Made by a program: the position numbers and the translations under genes
The notes under the pieces: generated by a model
What the model saw: the letters and a program-made list of their open reading frames with translations, nothing else
Database searches by the model: none
Told to the model about the DNA's origin: nothing
Shown here: positions 45,927-54,346 of the stretch, piece after piece
How the letters are laid out: each line of letters starts with the position of its first letter
Position numbering within the stretch: position 1 is the first letter of the stretch
NCBI RefSeq assembly: GCF_004354015.1
Contig: NZ_SMRU01000013.1
Location: 1-64,000 of the forward strand
Direction: 5' to 3'
Length of the DNA stretch: 64,000 bases
From: Arthrobacter terricola
GTDB taxonomy: Bacteria > Actinomycetota > Actinomycetes > Actinomycetales > Micrococcaceae

Positions 45927-46535
45927 ATGACCGGAACCGGCAACAATCGGGAATCCGAGACCGTCATCAACGTGGCAACCGTCGGGAAGCTGCGGCCTGA
46001 GCCATCACGCGGTCCAGAGCGGATCGCCACATCGTGCCTCCTCTGGATCGCGGCGTACCTCATCATGATGGCATTGGTAGCCTTGCGGCTTCCCTTGACC
46101 AGGCAGCACCTCAGCACGCGCGTGCCGGAGGACGTGAAATCCGAGCTTGGTGACGACCGCCTGCTGCAGCTTTCGATGACGGTCGGCACCGTGGTGTTCT
46201 TCCTTGTCTACGCCGTGATCATCGCCTTGTACTTCTCCTTGGCCTCCGTGCTGGACAAGCGGATAATCCCCGCAAAATGCCTCGTCGCCGGACGATTCAA
46301 TGTAGGTGCATTCTTTGTCATCGCCGTTCTCTCGACCATTCCCGTAAACCTCTTCAGCGTGGTTTTCGGCGTGGTCCAACCGCGTGACGTCCCTGGGTAC
46401 TGGGTCTATTTCCCGTCCATGGCGATCCTCGTCCTGGCCTTCTTCTTCCGTCATTGGCGCCATTTCCCGCCGGGCAGGAAAGTCCTCGTGGTGCTGACGG
46501 CCATTGGCCTGGCATCCATCGTCGCCGTCGGCTAA
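45927..46535 (+). CDS. Membrane protein of the bacteriocin operon
   Basis: A 202-residue protein: a polar N-terminus of about 35 residues, then five predicted helices with a loop between the first and second that is hydrophilic (TRQHLSTRVPEDVKSELGDD). AAAGGGGAAG precedes the ATG. It follows the DUF95 gene by 13 bases. No family recognised; a maturation or immunity role is possible from position only. Confidence 0.65.
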   Translation: MTGTGNNRESETVINVATVGKLRPEPSRGPERIATSCLLWIAAYLIMMALVALRLPLTRQHLSTRVPEDVKSELGDDRLLQLSMTVGTVVFFLVYAVIIALYFSLASVLDKRIIPAKCLVAGRFNVGAFFVIAVLSTIPVNLFSVVFGVVQPRDVPGYWVYFPSMAILVLAFFFRHWRHFPPGRKVLVVLTAIGLASIVAVG

Positions 46536-46570
46536 GCCGCCCGAAACCATCTCCGAGCCAGAAAGTTCCG

Positions 46571-46978
46571 ATGCTTACCCAGCTCTTTAGCCGTCTCCTT
46601 CGGATCGTCGGCCTCCTTGCCGCCGTCCTCTCCGCAATATCCGCGACGCTCCTGTGGTCCGCCGCTCCCCCGGTTGGCCTCAGGAACATCGATCCGCTCG
46701 TTCTGCGGAATTCAATGGTCGCCGTCCTTTTCATCTTCGGAGTGGCCGCTACCTTGATTGCGGCATTTAGTCCCGCCCGAAAATGGTTGCTGCTCAAAAC
46801 GGCGGTCTTCGCACTCGCCGGATTTTCGAACGCGGCAGCCCTCGGCGCGGGATCCGCGGTCCCGTTCCAAGGAACGACGTCGGTAATCGCCGTCGTTTGC
46901 GAGCTCGGTCTCGCGGTGCTGACCCTGGTGACCTTCATGGACTCCGTCCAGAAGAAGAATCCGCAAAGCAAGTTCTAG
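46571..46978 (+). CDS. Four-helix membrane protein, possible bacteriocin immunity
   Basis: A 135-residue protein with four membrane helices (near residues 10-30, 48-66, 72-92 and 100-122), a short loop with RNIDPLVLRN and a lysine-containing tail. ATG 46571 begins the gene; GAAAG lies ahead. Circular bacteriocin immunity proteins are small, hydrophobic and sometimes basic, so this is a candidate. The six-base gap to the next gene shows it is in the operon. Confidence 0.6.
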   Translation: MLTQLFSRLLRIVGLLAAVLSAISATLLWSAAPPVGLRNIDPLVLRNSMVAVLFIFGVAATLIAAFSPARKWLLLKTAVFALAGFSNAAALGAGSAVPFQGTTSVIAVVCELGLAVLTLVTFMDSVQKKNPQSKF

Positions 46979-46984
46979 GCGCCG

Positions 46985-48520
46985 ATGGACACAAAAACCT
47001 CAGTGCACGACGTCGAGCGGCAGCTTGGGAGCACAGCGAACGTGCCCAAACAGGATTGGAAGGCGGACTACCGGACCCTTCGGGATTTCCGGGCATTTGA
47101 GTTCGTCAACGCACTGCGCTTACCGGTGACGCTGGACGGTTTCAAGGCAATCACCGCCCTCGGGTCGCTTGCCGCACTCGTGTTGGGCACACTCCTGTTC
47201 TTCTCGACCCTGTCGGTTCTCCGCGATGGGCCCCTTCGCGAGGACACACAAGCCGTACTGAACTGGGGATTCCTTGGCCTTCTTTATGCCGGAACCGCGA
47301 TCACTCTGGGTGACATCATTTCGAGCCGGCGCCTGTCCGTTTCGGGTTGCCCGCACGTGGAGCTCTTCAGGGCATTGGACTTGCCTTTCCACCAGGTCGT
47401 CATCCGATACGGCCTTATTCCTGTTTTCCGTCGGATCGGTCTTCTGGGGTATTCGTGGGCGTGGTTCCTTGTGGTGTTCTTCGAGCAATCCGTTGCATAC
47501 GCCAAGCTCGCAGCAGCGTCCATCGCTGTACTGATATTTGTCTCCAGCGCGTGCTTTTACGCCGTGGCCTATTTCGCCTCTGTTCCCGTCCGGCGGGTAG
47601 GCCTGCACTGGAAGTACTGCCTTATAGCCATGGTTTTCGGAGTAATTCTCGGGTTCGTCACCGGATTCCTCGCACCTTTCGTCGGACCGCTTGATGGCCG
47701 TGATTTTAAAGGGATGTCCTTCCTTCCCTCGCTGACAGTGTTTGTTTTGCTTGCTGCCGGGCTGCTTCTCGCGCTCGGCGGGCGCACCTGGCGGCGACTC
47801 TCATACCTGGGCATTTCACTTACGGCATCTTCGAAGCGCCCCGCCGCCCGCCGGGGATCGTCGGGGCTCGCACGTTTCGTCATCACTGACATGTTCAGCA
47901 GCAAACAAGGCACAGTGGTCAGCACGATCGTCCTCGCATGGCTTGCGGTTGTCGGGATCTTGCTCGGTGCCCGGGCCATCCTGCCTCTTCATTCGAGTGT
48001 TGGCGAGGCGGAGCTGACCAGGTCTCTTCTCGGGATCTCCGTGCTTTTGAGCCTCGCGGTCACGGAGCCGATGCTTCAGCGCATCGGTCCCACGGCAAAG
48101 CTCTATCACTACCGATTCGCGTGGGAGAACGGTTCCTCTGCGACAGCCATTGCCGCCAGACTCATAGGAACCTACATCATGTTGAGCGCCGCGATTGGCG
48201 GCTTTGTCTTCTGGGCGGCATACCTGGCTCTGGGCGTCTTAGCCCCCGGCGCTGTCCTCGCGAGCGTAATTGTCGTTGCGGCGGGCGTCGTCGCGGAATC
48301 GCTATCTAGCCCGTCAGCCAGTACTGACGGCACCAAATCCAACGACATCATGGACGCTGTCCTCACCCTTTTGCTCGTCTCCCCGTGTTCTTTCACCCTT
48401 ATCGTCAGCCCTGGATTCAGCACCTTGATGTTGTTGGGCTATTCCACCTTCTTGACCCTCGGAGCCGCCGTATGCTTGCGCCAACGCCTTTTGAGCCTTC
48501 GATCGAGATTGACTCTGTAA
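46985..48520 (+). CDS. Large polytopic membrane protein, permease partner of the ABC ATPase
   Basis: A 511-residue protein with about 11-12 helices, a 50-residue polar N-terminus and a positively charged central loop (TASSKRPAARRGSSG). The ABC ATPase gene overlaps its end by 49 bases. This fits the transport unit that secretes the peptide or protects the producer. It is similar in size and arrangement to the 475-residue permease at 1238, but I see no extended shared motif. Confidence 0.65.
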   Translation: MDTKTSVHDVERQLGSTANVPKQDWKADYRTLRDFRAFEFVNALRLPVTLDGFKAITALGSLAALVLGTLLFFSTLSVLRDGPLREDTQAVLNWGFLGLLYAGTAITLGDIISSRRLSVSGCPHVELFRALDLPFHQVVIRYGLIPVFRRIGLLGYSWAWFLVVFFEQSVAYAKLAAASIAVLIFVSSACFYAVAYFASVPVRRVGLHWKYCLIAMVFGVILGFVTGFLAPFVGPLDGRDFKGMSFLPSLTVFVLLAAGLLLALGGRTWRRLSYLGISLTASSKRPAARRGSSGLARFVITDMFSSKQGTVVSTIVLAWLAVVGILLGARAILPLHSSVGEAELTRSLLGISVLLSLAVTEPMLQRIGPTAKLYHYRFAWENGSSATAIAARLIGTYIMLSAAIGGFVFWAAYLALGVLAPGAVLASVIVVAAGVVAESLSSPSASTDGTKSNDIMDAVLTLLLVSPCSFTLIVSPGFSTLMLLGYSTFLTLGAAVCLRQRLLSLRSRLTL

Positions 48521-49137
48521 CTGTGGGTTACCGGCAGGGTTCACCTGTCGTTGAAGGACTCAGCCTCAGCATGACGTCTCCCGGCTTGTACCGGGTGGCG
48601 GGCAGCAATGGCAGCGGCAAATCGACCTGCCTTGAGTTGCTGAGCGGATTCCTCCGGCCGTGGTCGGGGAGCGTCCGGCTTTGCGATATCGACGCCGGTT
48701 CCGCCGACGCACGCCAAGTTCGCAGTGTCTGCCGAACGGCGCCGGCGCTGTTCCCCTCCATGACCGTTCACGATCATCTGGCCCTCGCTGCCAGGAGCCG
48801 TCGCGTCGGTCCTGACGCGGGGCTAGCCCGGTTGGCACGTTACGGACTGGAAAGCTGGGCCGAGCAACCTGTTTCCATGCTGTCGACGGGCAACGTCAGG
48901 AAACTTTGGCTTTTGATGTGCACGGTGGCCGATACCCCGATTGTTGCCATGGACGAGCCCTTCAACGGGATGGATGTCCAAGGCATTGACGCCCTCATCG
49001 GCGAGTTGGACGAATGGGCGCGCAACAAGATCGTGGTTCTGATCTCCCACTCCGTGCCCGATGAACTCTCGATTACCCACTCCTTCCTCTTCAAGAAACC
49101 CGAGGCCGAGGCGCAGCCGGACGGTCAGGCCCACTAG
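48472..49137 (+). CDS. ABC ATPase of the bacteriocin operon
   Basis: A 221-residue nucleotide-binding protein. Walker A GSNGSGKST, a signature region that is degenerate (MLSTGNVRKLWLL, with STGN in place of SGGQ) and Walker B IVAMDEPFNGMD, followed by LISHS in the switch. It starts within the permease gene in another frame. Degenerate signature motifs also occur in the ATPase at 520 (SHGMRKK). Likely powers export or immunity. Confidence 0.82.
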   Translation: MLAPTPFEPSIEIDSVTVGYRQGSPVVEGLSLSMTSPGLYRVAGSNGSGKSTCLELLSGFLRPWSGSVRLCDIDAGSADARQVRSVCRTAPALFPSMTVHDHLALAARSRRVGPDAGLARLARYGLESWAEQPVSMLSTGNVRKLWLLMCTVADTPIVAMDEPFNGMDVQGIDALIGELDEWARNKIVVLISHSVPDELSITHSFLFKKPEAEAQPDGQAH

Positions 49138-49145
49138 GAGGCACC

Positions 49146-49316
49146 ATGTTCACCAACGAACCTTTTCGGGATGCGGTGGCGCTGGGGGCGGAAAGTCACT
49201 GGCATAGGCGGACAAACCGGTATCCGGGCTGTTCCTGCCCCGAATGGCGCTACCACCCGCGTTACCCGAAACCAACGGATCCCGACTGCGGAGAACACGG
49301 AACCGCACAAGGGTGA
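49146..49316 (+). CDS. 56-residue cysteine and histidine-containing small protein
   Basis: A small open frame with a perfect AGGAGG (49136-49141) five bases before ATG 49146, directly after the ABC ATPase. The product is hydrophilic and aromatic, with CSCPEWRYHPRY and DCGEHG: three cysteines and several histidines suggest a metal site or disulfides. No leader or helix is seen. It could be an extra peptide, a regulator or a leaderless product of the bacteriocin operon. No family recognised. Confidence 0.6.
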   Translation: MFTNEPFRDAVALGAESHWHRRTNRYPGCSCPEWRYHPRYPKPTDPDCGEHGTAQG

Positions 49317-49331
49317 AGCGAGTGCTTCGGA

Positions 49332-49414
49332 TTAGGTGTTGCGGGCTGCAAAAAGGGCCTGAACACCTAATCCGGCGGTTTCCACCACTCAATCGAACTG
49401 ATATGGACACCTAA
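49332..49414 (+). promoter_or_regulatory. Phased word array D, upstream of the immunity-like gene
   Basis: Words start at 49332 (TTAGGTG, inverted), 49364 (CACCTAA), 49386 (CACTCAA) and 49408 (CACCTAA). Steps are 32, 22 and 22. The CACTCAA word sits in the same phase as CACCTAA, which shows that the two spellings are interchangeable. The last word ends 58 bases before the TTG start at 49473. Confidence 0.6.
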
Positions 49415-49472
49415 TCGGCGGAGGCGCACTTACCGTATTCCTTAGTTTCAACGGGAAACTTGGAGAGGTATT

Positions 49473-49925
49473 TTGAAGTTGATCGCCATTGATGTTCGAA
49501 GCAAGTCAAATGATCCCGCCGTGAGGGCATTCGTGGAATTCGTCGATGCCATGCACGACTGGGAGCTGAAGAATTACTCAGTGATTGCGCCGCTGCTGGA
49601 ATACCGCAGGCCCGCAGCGGATGAGTTGGAAGATGCCCGACGTGAACTTGCACGAATTTTCGAGCGGCACTTGGTGCGCGGCAGGGGTGACCGTCGGCGA
49701 TTGGACTCAAACGGAATTGGTTATCCGCCTACCTACGACGCCGACCGCGACGTCATCCAGTTGGAGAAGTCTGTGCCTGGGGAAGTGACATTTCGTTATC
49801 TGCAAATGGTCCGGCCAAAGTCGAAGCTGAGGTTTATTGTCAGGAAAATGGCGGACGCCTGGCGCCTGGATCGCGGAGAGATCTATGACGCCAGGCGCTC
49901 GAAATGGCACCAATTCGTAATTTAG
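49473..49925 (+). CDS. Probable NTF2-fold immunity protein
   Basis: A 150-residue cytoplasmic protein. The stretch FVEFVDAMHDWELKNYS, the central NGIGYPPTYDADRDVIQLEK, and the end FIVRKMADAWRLDRGEIYD follow the pattern of NTF2-like immunity proteins of contact-dependent toxins (alternating strands with KxxDAWRLD). The TTG start follows GGAGAGG. No toxin gene is seen beside it. An orphan immunity gene between a bacteriocin cluster and a surface-fibre operon is plausible. The family call is by eye. Confidence 0.55.
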   Translation: MKLIAIDVRSKSNDPAVRAFVEFVDAMHDWELKNYSVIAPLLEYRRPAADELEDARRELARIFERHLVRGRGDRRRLDSNGIGYPPTYDADRDVIQLEKSVPGEVTFRYLQMVRPKSKLRFIVRKMADAWRLDRGEIYDARRSKWHQFVI

Positions 49926-49946
49926 GGTCAACATGCTCGAGGAATT

Positions 49947-50453
49947 TTAGATGACGTCGAGCAGAGGCGTGATGTGGCCGTTCTCCCTGCTATTGCCGAG
50001 CTTTTTAGGATAGAGCTGGACAGTAGCATCACATTCGTCCCAAATCACACCCGCTGAAGAAACGGCGCGTACTTGCAGCGCGCTGACGATCTCGCCGCGG
50101 TGAATGACGTCCTCTTCGCGGACAAGATAGCTGAAGTGGAGTTCCACGCTTTCCCCGGGCCCCAAGTTTCCCCTTCTGAGTTCCTCGGGATGAGGGCTGG
50201 TGTCGTAGCTGAGGTTCTCGAGGTTCGCGTTCGTGAAAGAACGCTCAATGAGGGAGACCCCGGTCAGGGTCTCCCTCGAATCGTTGAGCATCCACGCCGT
50301 GAAGGCGATGGTTTCACCGGTGGTAGCAGTGAAACGATCTGCGAAGTGGATCAGTGCGATTGACGGTTTGGCAGCGCCGTCCTGCGGCTTACTCCGTTTC
50401 CCACTTATTTGGGGAAGACCACGCTGCGCAATCCATTCACGAATGCGTTCCAT
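49947..50453 (-). CDS. Hypothetical protein with Ig-like/DUF11-type domain, last gene of the TasA operon
   Basis: A 168-residue protein without signal peptide. After a charged N-terminus, a beta-rich domain resembles the conserved-repeat (DUF11) fold: TATTGETIAFTAWMLNDSRETLTGVSLIE, LGPGESVELHFSYLV, RAVSSAGVIWDECDATV. ATG 50453 with CAGGAGAG is preferred over ATG 50474, which lies further in the signal peptidase gene. Function unknown; the operon suggests a role with the surface fibres. Confidence 0.6.
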   Translation of the reverse strand: MERIREWIAQRGLPQISGKRSKPQDGAAKPSIALIHFADRFTATTGETIAFTAWMLNDSRETLTGVSLIERSFTNANLENLSYDTSPHPEELRRGNLGPGESVELHFSYLVREEDVIHRGEIVSALQVRAVSSAGVIWDECDATVQLYPKKLGNSRENGHITPLLDVI

Positions 50454-51177
50454 GGCTCTCCTGCTGAGTCGCATGCTCTGCCCCTTCCGGATCAGCCTCT
50501 TCGTTCCGTTTGCTTCGCCGGCTCGCTATTCGGTCGGGATCCGCGATGAACAAAGCAAAAAGGGCCAGGCCGCATCCGATGCCCACGATCATTCCGTTCC
50601 TGGATTGCAGGAATTCGGCGAGGTACCCGAGTCCAACAACATGCCATACGTACTTGCCTGCAGTCTTGACCTTGTAGGGCTCGGGATCGTCCTTCGAGTT
50701 GGCGTCTCCCTTGAGCGTGTATTCGTACGTGCCGGGTTCCGTCTCAACGGACTTAATCAAACGGTGCGTGACCAAACCCAGGTTCCGCGGCCGATCTACG
50801 GTGACGATCGTGCCATCCTTGATGTCGCCGGCCGGTGTCTGCGCTGTAAACACCACAGCGCCCACCGGGATCGTGGGTTCCATGGATCCCGAAACGACCA
50901 CGAGTGGCCGAACTCCGAAAAGGAGCGACACTCCAAAGGTCAGAATTGATGCGACGCCGACAATCGCCCCGACCGTCATGACGGTCGACCGGAACGCTGC
51001 GTAAATCCTCATCGCGGGATGGACCGGATCCTTTGCTGCCGCAGTGTTGATCCCGGATCCGGTCTTGGCTCGACGCGTCCTCGTGGAGCGGGTTTCCCTC
51101 ATTTCGCGTCTTTTCGCCTGCCCCGCTGCGTCTACCGGCATGCCTTCTTCTTCCCGCATGATGTCAGGAAGGGTCAC
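50437..51177 (-). CDS. sipW: SipW-type signal peptidase I
   Basis: A 246-residue membrane protease with the endoplasmic-reticulum-like Ser-His arrangement. The catalytic serine is in VVSGSMEPTIPVGAVVF and the histidine in VTHRLI; two helices flank the catalytic part. SipW enzymes remove the signal peptides of TasA-like proteins, and four such proteins are encoded in this operon. GTG 51177 overlaps the stop of the TasA-like gene (GTGA). The N-terminal 55 residues are basic and cytoplasmic. Confidence 0.88.
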   Translation of the reverse strand: MTLPDIMREEEGMPVDAAGQAKRREMRETRSTRTRRAKTGSGINTAAAKDPVHPAMRIYAAFRSTVMTVGAIVGVASILTFGVSLLFGVRPLVVVSGSMEPTIPVGAVVFTAQTPAGDIKDGTIVTVDRPRNLGLVTHRLIKSVETEPGTYEYTLKGDANSKDDPEPYKVKTAGKYVWHVVGLGYLAEFLQSRNGMIVGIGCGLALFALFIADPDRIASRRSKRNEEADPEGAEHATQQESHGTHS

Positions 51178-51848
51178 CGCGCAGCTGATACAGCGTCGAA
51201 GCGAACAGATAATGCAGCTTGTCCGCCGTTGTAGTTTTCGACGCCCGGGCCGTCGATGTACTTGATGGTCAGATTGAGCTTTTTCGCGGAGCCTGACGCT
51301 GCGGGAGTGAACTGTTCACCGTTGTTGAGGACGGCGCCCCACCTTGGCTCCATGACGCCCAAAGCGCCCTTGGCTTGGTCCCAGGTGACATCAGTGAAGA
51401 TCACCTTGTTGGTTTCGTCGGTTGCAGTGAAACGAAGGAAAGGAAGGATGATCGGAACACCGGGCGCCACTCGTCCATCGCCGTTCCGCAAGACCACCTG
51501 AAAGCTCGTATCGGCTTTGAGGTTATAGGTGTTGTTGAAGACCGGGATAGTGGTGGACACTGACTTGCCGGGCACCAGGTCGCTTGCACCGGCGACGGCC
51601 CAGTCAAAGCCGCCGTCCTTGTCTGCCTGTTCAACAGCTCCGTCGGCCCGCACAATCCCGATGTCGAACCGGGGCGACTCAACCAACGTGGCCCCGACGA
51701 AGTTCAGGCGGGCGAAGTCGGTTGACGTTGCTCCGGTAACGGCTACCGTCGCGGCCACGAGGACACCTGCCGTGAGGACCAGCTTCACCCGACCGGCTTT
51801 CCGAACGTCGCCGAAGGTCTTGATTGGATTCTTCATCAACTTCCTCAT
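51174..51848 (-). CDS. TasA/CalY-like fibre protein 4
   Basis: A 224-residue secreted protein with a SipW-dependent signal: basic start, helix VLTAGVLVAATVAVTGA, then TSTDFARLNF. The body has TasA-like strands and ends LSVRFDAVSAAR, comparable to the FxFEA end of TasA. It overlaps sipW (GTGA) and the RCC1-like gene (ATGA). TasA proteins polymerise into extracellular matrix fibres; this copy is the one nearest sipW. Confidence 0.75.
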   Translation of the reverse strand: MRKLMKNPIKTFGDVRKAGRVKLVLTAGVLVAATVAVTGATSTDFARLNFVGATLVESPRFDIGIVRADGAVEQADKDGGFDWAVAGASDLVPGKSVSTTIPVFNNTYNLKADTSFQVVLRNGDGRVAPGVPIILPFLRFTATDETNKVIFTDVTWDQAKGALGVMEPRWGAVLNNGEQFTPAASGSAKKLNLTIKYIDGPGVENYNGGQAALSVRFDAVSAAR

Positions 51849-53137
51849 AGCTTCACCATTCCGAGGTTCCAGGAGACCAGTCGGCTTGTGTTAATCTGTC
51901 CGGTCGGCATACCTATCGACCCAGCCGGGTCGTAGCCACGCCCCCAGAACGTTCCATCTGCCTTTTGCCAAAGGTAGAAGCCTTGGCCTGAACCGCACTG
52001 CACCACATTCGTATCGATACGAGTAGGTATCTGTGGGAAGCGTCCATAATCGTCGCTCGCACCGTAGCCCCACAACTCTCCGGCGTTGTTCATCATGGCC
52101 ACACCGGTAAAGCCGAACTGCATCGATGTGATGTTGGACAGCGTGGTGATGACGCCCGGCGTGGTCGCGTTGAGTGTGGCGCGGCCGCCGATGCGCGTAG
52201 GGTTGCTCCCCCAGCTCACCATTTGGCCATTTGACAGTAGCGCTCCGCCCATGTTGATGCCGCCGTCGACGGCCACGATGTACGGGGCACCTGGCGCGAC
52301 GTTGCGCTGGAACCACGGCGACAACGGAGCCACCAGGCGAGGGCTGGCATCCGAGTTGAGGAGTCCGGATGGAAGGCTGTTCCCGCCAATGCCGCCCCAG
52401 TAATACACGTCCCCGTTCTCGAGGATGACGAAGAAGTTCGTGTAGGCGCCCTTGAGGTAGATGGGTCGATTTCCCGGCACGGAAGGATCGGGCATCCCCA
52501 TGACCTGGCTCGCTCCGACGCCAGCATTGCCTCCGTATCCGGTCGGCGCGCCCCAATGCCAAATACTGCCATCGCTCCGGATGCCCGCACCGGCGTATTC
52601 CGTGGATGAAATCGTGATGATTTTGTCCAGAATGGCACCGCCACCGTTCCAGGCGGAATTGATCCGAACTTGCTTCGCGTTGTTGCCAGGCTTGGCGGCG
52701 TCGGTTCCGTCACGGAAGTCGTAGAAGCCCCAACCCCATACCGTGCCGCTAGCGTCAAGGGCGTTGGCGTTATAGATCTGTCCGGTGACCTGCCGGACGG
52801 TGCCGTCGGGAATGCCCGCCACCTTCTGTGGTGCTTTGAACGGGCCAGGATCCGGAGCACCGGCATTAATGAAGTAGTCCGTGCGTCCCCAGACGTAAGC
52901 GTTTCCGTCGACACCCACACCAAGTCCGGTATCCACCATGCGTACGTTCCGAGCAAGGCCGACCATGAACGGAGGCGCAGCGGCTGCTGGAACTACCTCA
53001 GATCGTGCGTGGGTCTGGTCTTTGTATGCAGCGCTGGTGGGTGCCACGGTCATGGCTGAGCCGAAGATCGCGCTGAGGCCGAACAAGCCAGTTGCGGCGA
53101 GGTACTCTCGGCGGCGAAGGAATGGAAGGTTACTCAT
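51845..53137 (-). CDS. Secreted RCC1-repeat protein with SipW-like signal
   Basis: A 430-residue protein. The signal MSNLPFLRRREYLAATGLFG runs into SAAYKDQTHA, of the SipW-dependent kind. The mature part has repeated RCC1-like blades: DGNAYVWGR, SGTVWGWGFYD, DGSIWHWGA, NGDVYYWGG, NGQMVSWGS, GELWGYGA, DGTFWGRGY. That is seven blades, as in a full beta-propeller. ATG 53137 lies within the end of the LAxTG gene. A surface propeller within a fibre operon may bind a ligand or cap the fibre. Confidence 0.78.
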   Translation of the reverse strand: MSNLPFLRRREYLAATGLFGLSAIFGSAMTVAPTSAAYKDQTHARSEVVPAAAAPPFMVGLARNVRMVDTGLGVGVDGNAYVWGRTDYFINAGAPDPGPFKAPQKVAGIPDGTVRQVTGQIYNANALDASGTVWGWGFYDFRDGTDAAKPGNNAKQVRINSAWNGGGAILDKIITISSTEYAGAGIRSDGSIWHWGAPTGYGGNAGVGASQVMGMPDPSVPGNRPIYLKGAYTNFFVILENGDVYYWGGIGGNSLPSGLLNSDASPRLVAPLSPWFQRNVAPGAPYIVAVDGGINMGGALLSNGQMVSWGSNPTRIGGRATLNATTPGVITTLSNITSMQFGFTGVAMMNNAGELWGYGASDDYGRFPQIPTRIDTNVVQCGSGQGFYLWQKADGTFWGRGYDPAGSIGMPTGQINTSRLVSWNLGMVKL

Positions 53138-53753
53138 GTGAGGAGCTCTTTCGACGGAGGACCACGACGCCAAGGCCGATGACAAGCAGCGCGACGGCCG
53201 CGATCGTTATGGGAAGCAGGTTGTTCATGCCGGTATTGGCAAGATTTGGTCCTGAGTAGGGTGGTGCCGGGTTGACGTCGGGCTTGTCGAGGCTGGTGAC
53301 GAAACGGAACTTAAGGTTGCCGCTGGCTCCCTGATATGAATTGCCGGCTTCCCTTGGCAAAGTCACTGAACCAACGAGGTCGTACGTCTTGCCAACCTGA
53401 AGTTCAGGCAGTTGCAGCGATTGTCCAAGGATCTTTCCGACGGGAACCCGATCGACGACCGAGCCACCGTCGAGCGTTCTTACGCTGATTTCCATCGGCG
53501 TGGCCCCGGAGAAAAGGATGTCTGACGCTCCCGTGATCTCAAGCCCAAGGGGCAGTGCCGAATCGGCCGCATTGCTGACGGACATCTTCCAGGTCTGGGT
53601 CTCGCCGGGCGCGGGCGCGTCGATCGCGACGGATGTCGGGTTGGTATTGATCAAGTCAGACGTGACGGCAGATGCTCCTACGGACTGCAGGAGGACCAAG
53701 ATTCCTGCTCCGATAAGGCCGATGAGCGCCCGGCCCTTGCGCAGTGCGATCAT
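53130..53753 (-). CDS. Surface protein with LAxTG wall anchor in the TasA operon
   Basis: A 207-residue protein with a Sec-type signal (near residues 8-30), a beta-rich body (WKMSVSNAADSALPLGLEI), and a sorting signal: LANTG, hydrophobic helix, RRKSSSHE. It would be linked to peptidoglycan by a class E sortase and could anchor or nucleate the fibre. The start overlaps the stop of the next TasA-like gene upstream (ATGA). Confidence 0.78.
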   Translation of the reverse strand: MIALRKGRALIGLIGAGILVLLQSVGASAVTSDLINTNPTSVAIDAPAPGETQTWKMSVSNAADSALPLGLEITGASDILFSGATPMEISVRTLDGGSVVDRVPVGKILGQSLQLPELQVGKTYDLVGSVTLPREAGNSYQGASGNLKFRFVTSLDKPDVNPAPPYSGPNLANTGMNNLLPITIAAVALLVIGLGVVVLRRKSSSHE

Positions 53754-54346
53754 TTGCTTTCTCCATTGGTCAGTACGCCCAACTGGGTGGACTTGCCGGT
53801 CGCCGTTGACGCGCTGTTTTTGGCCAGAAGGACGGAAAGTTTGACGGAGTGTTCTTGTCCCGGAGCAACGTCCGTGAAACGCAATGCCGCCTGGTTGACC
53901 TGCGTTGCTGTGGCATTCGCAATGGCCGGCGTCGCGGAGCCGTCCAGGTAGACAGTAAAGAGAAGGCCGCCGAATAGGTCGTTGGCCTGGGGATCCGGGT
54001 CGTAGAGCGAAACCGTGAGGTCGCCGATGATGCCTGGCTGACGGTTTACTACGGTGGTGTCGAATTGGACCGCTTTGGTCTCGGAGAATTCCGTGCCTGA
54101 GGTAAGCGGTAGCACGACGGCTGTCGCCTTGGAATCAGCATCGCGAAGGACTCCGCCGGCGTCTTTTACTGCGATATCGAACTTGTTGGGATTTCCGATG
54201 CCTGAATTCGCGGCGCCAGTCCCAAGGTTGACCACTGCAAAGTCAGTGTACGCAGCGGCGGTAATGCCCAGGCCGCACGCCAGCGTGGCGGCTCCTAGCG
54301 CGAGTGCGACGCGCTTACGTCCAGTTGCCTTGAATCGACTCGTCAT
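53750..54346 (-). CDS. TasA/CalY-like fibre protein 3
   Basis: A 198-residue secreted protein with signal VALALGAATLACGLGITA ending in AAYTDFAVVNLG, the SipW-type context. The body includes KFDIAVKDAGG and DTTVVNRQPGIIGDLTVSLYDP. The C-terminus differs from the other copies. ATG 54346 shares bases with the upstream stop; GTG 54349 is an alternative. Confidence 0.75.
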   Translation of the reverse strand: MTSRFKATGRKRVALALGAATLACGLGITAAAYTDFAVVNLGTGAANSGIGNPNKFDIAVKDAGGVLRDADSKATAVVLPLTSGTEFSETKAVQFDTTVVNRQPGIIGDLTVSLYDPDPQANDLFGGLLFTVYLDGSATPAIANATATQVNQAALRFTDVAPGQEHSVKLSVLLAKNSASTATGKSTQLGVLTNGESK

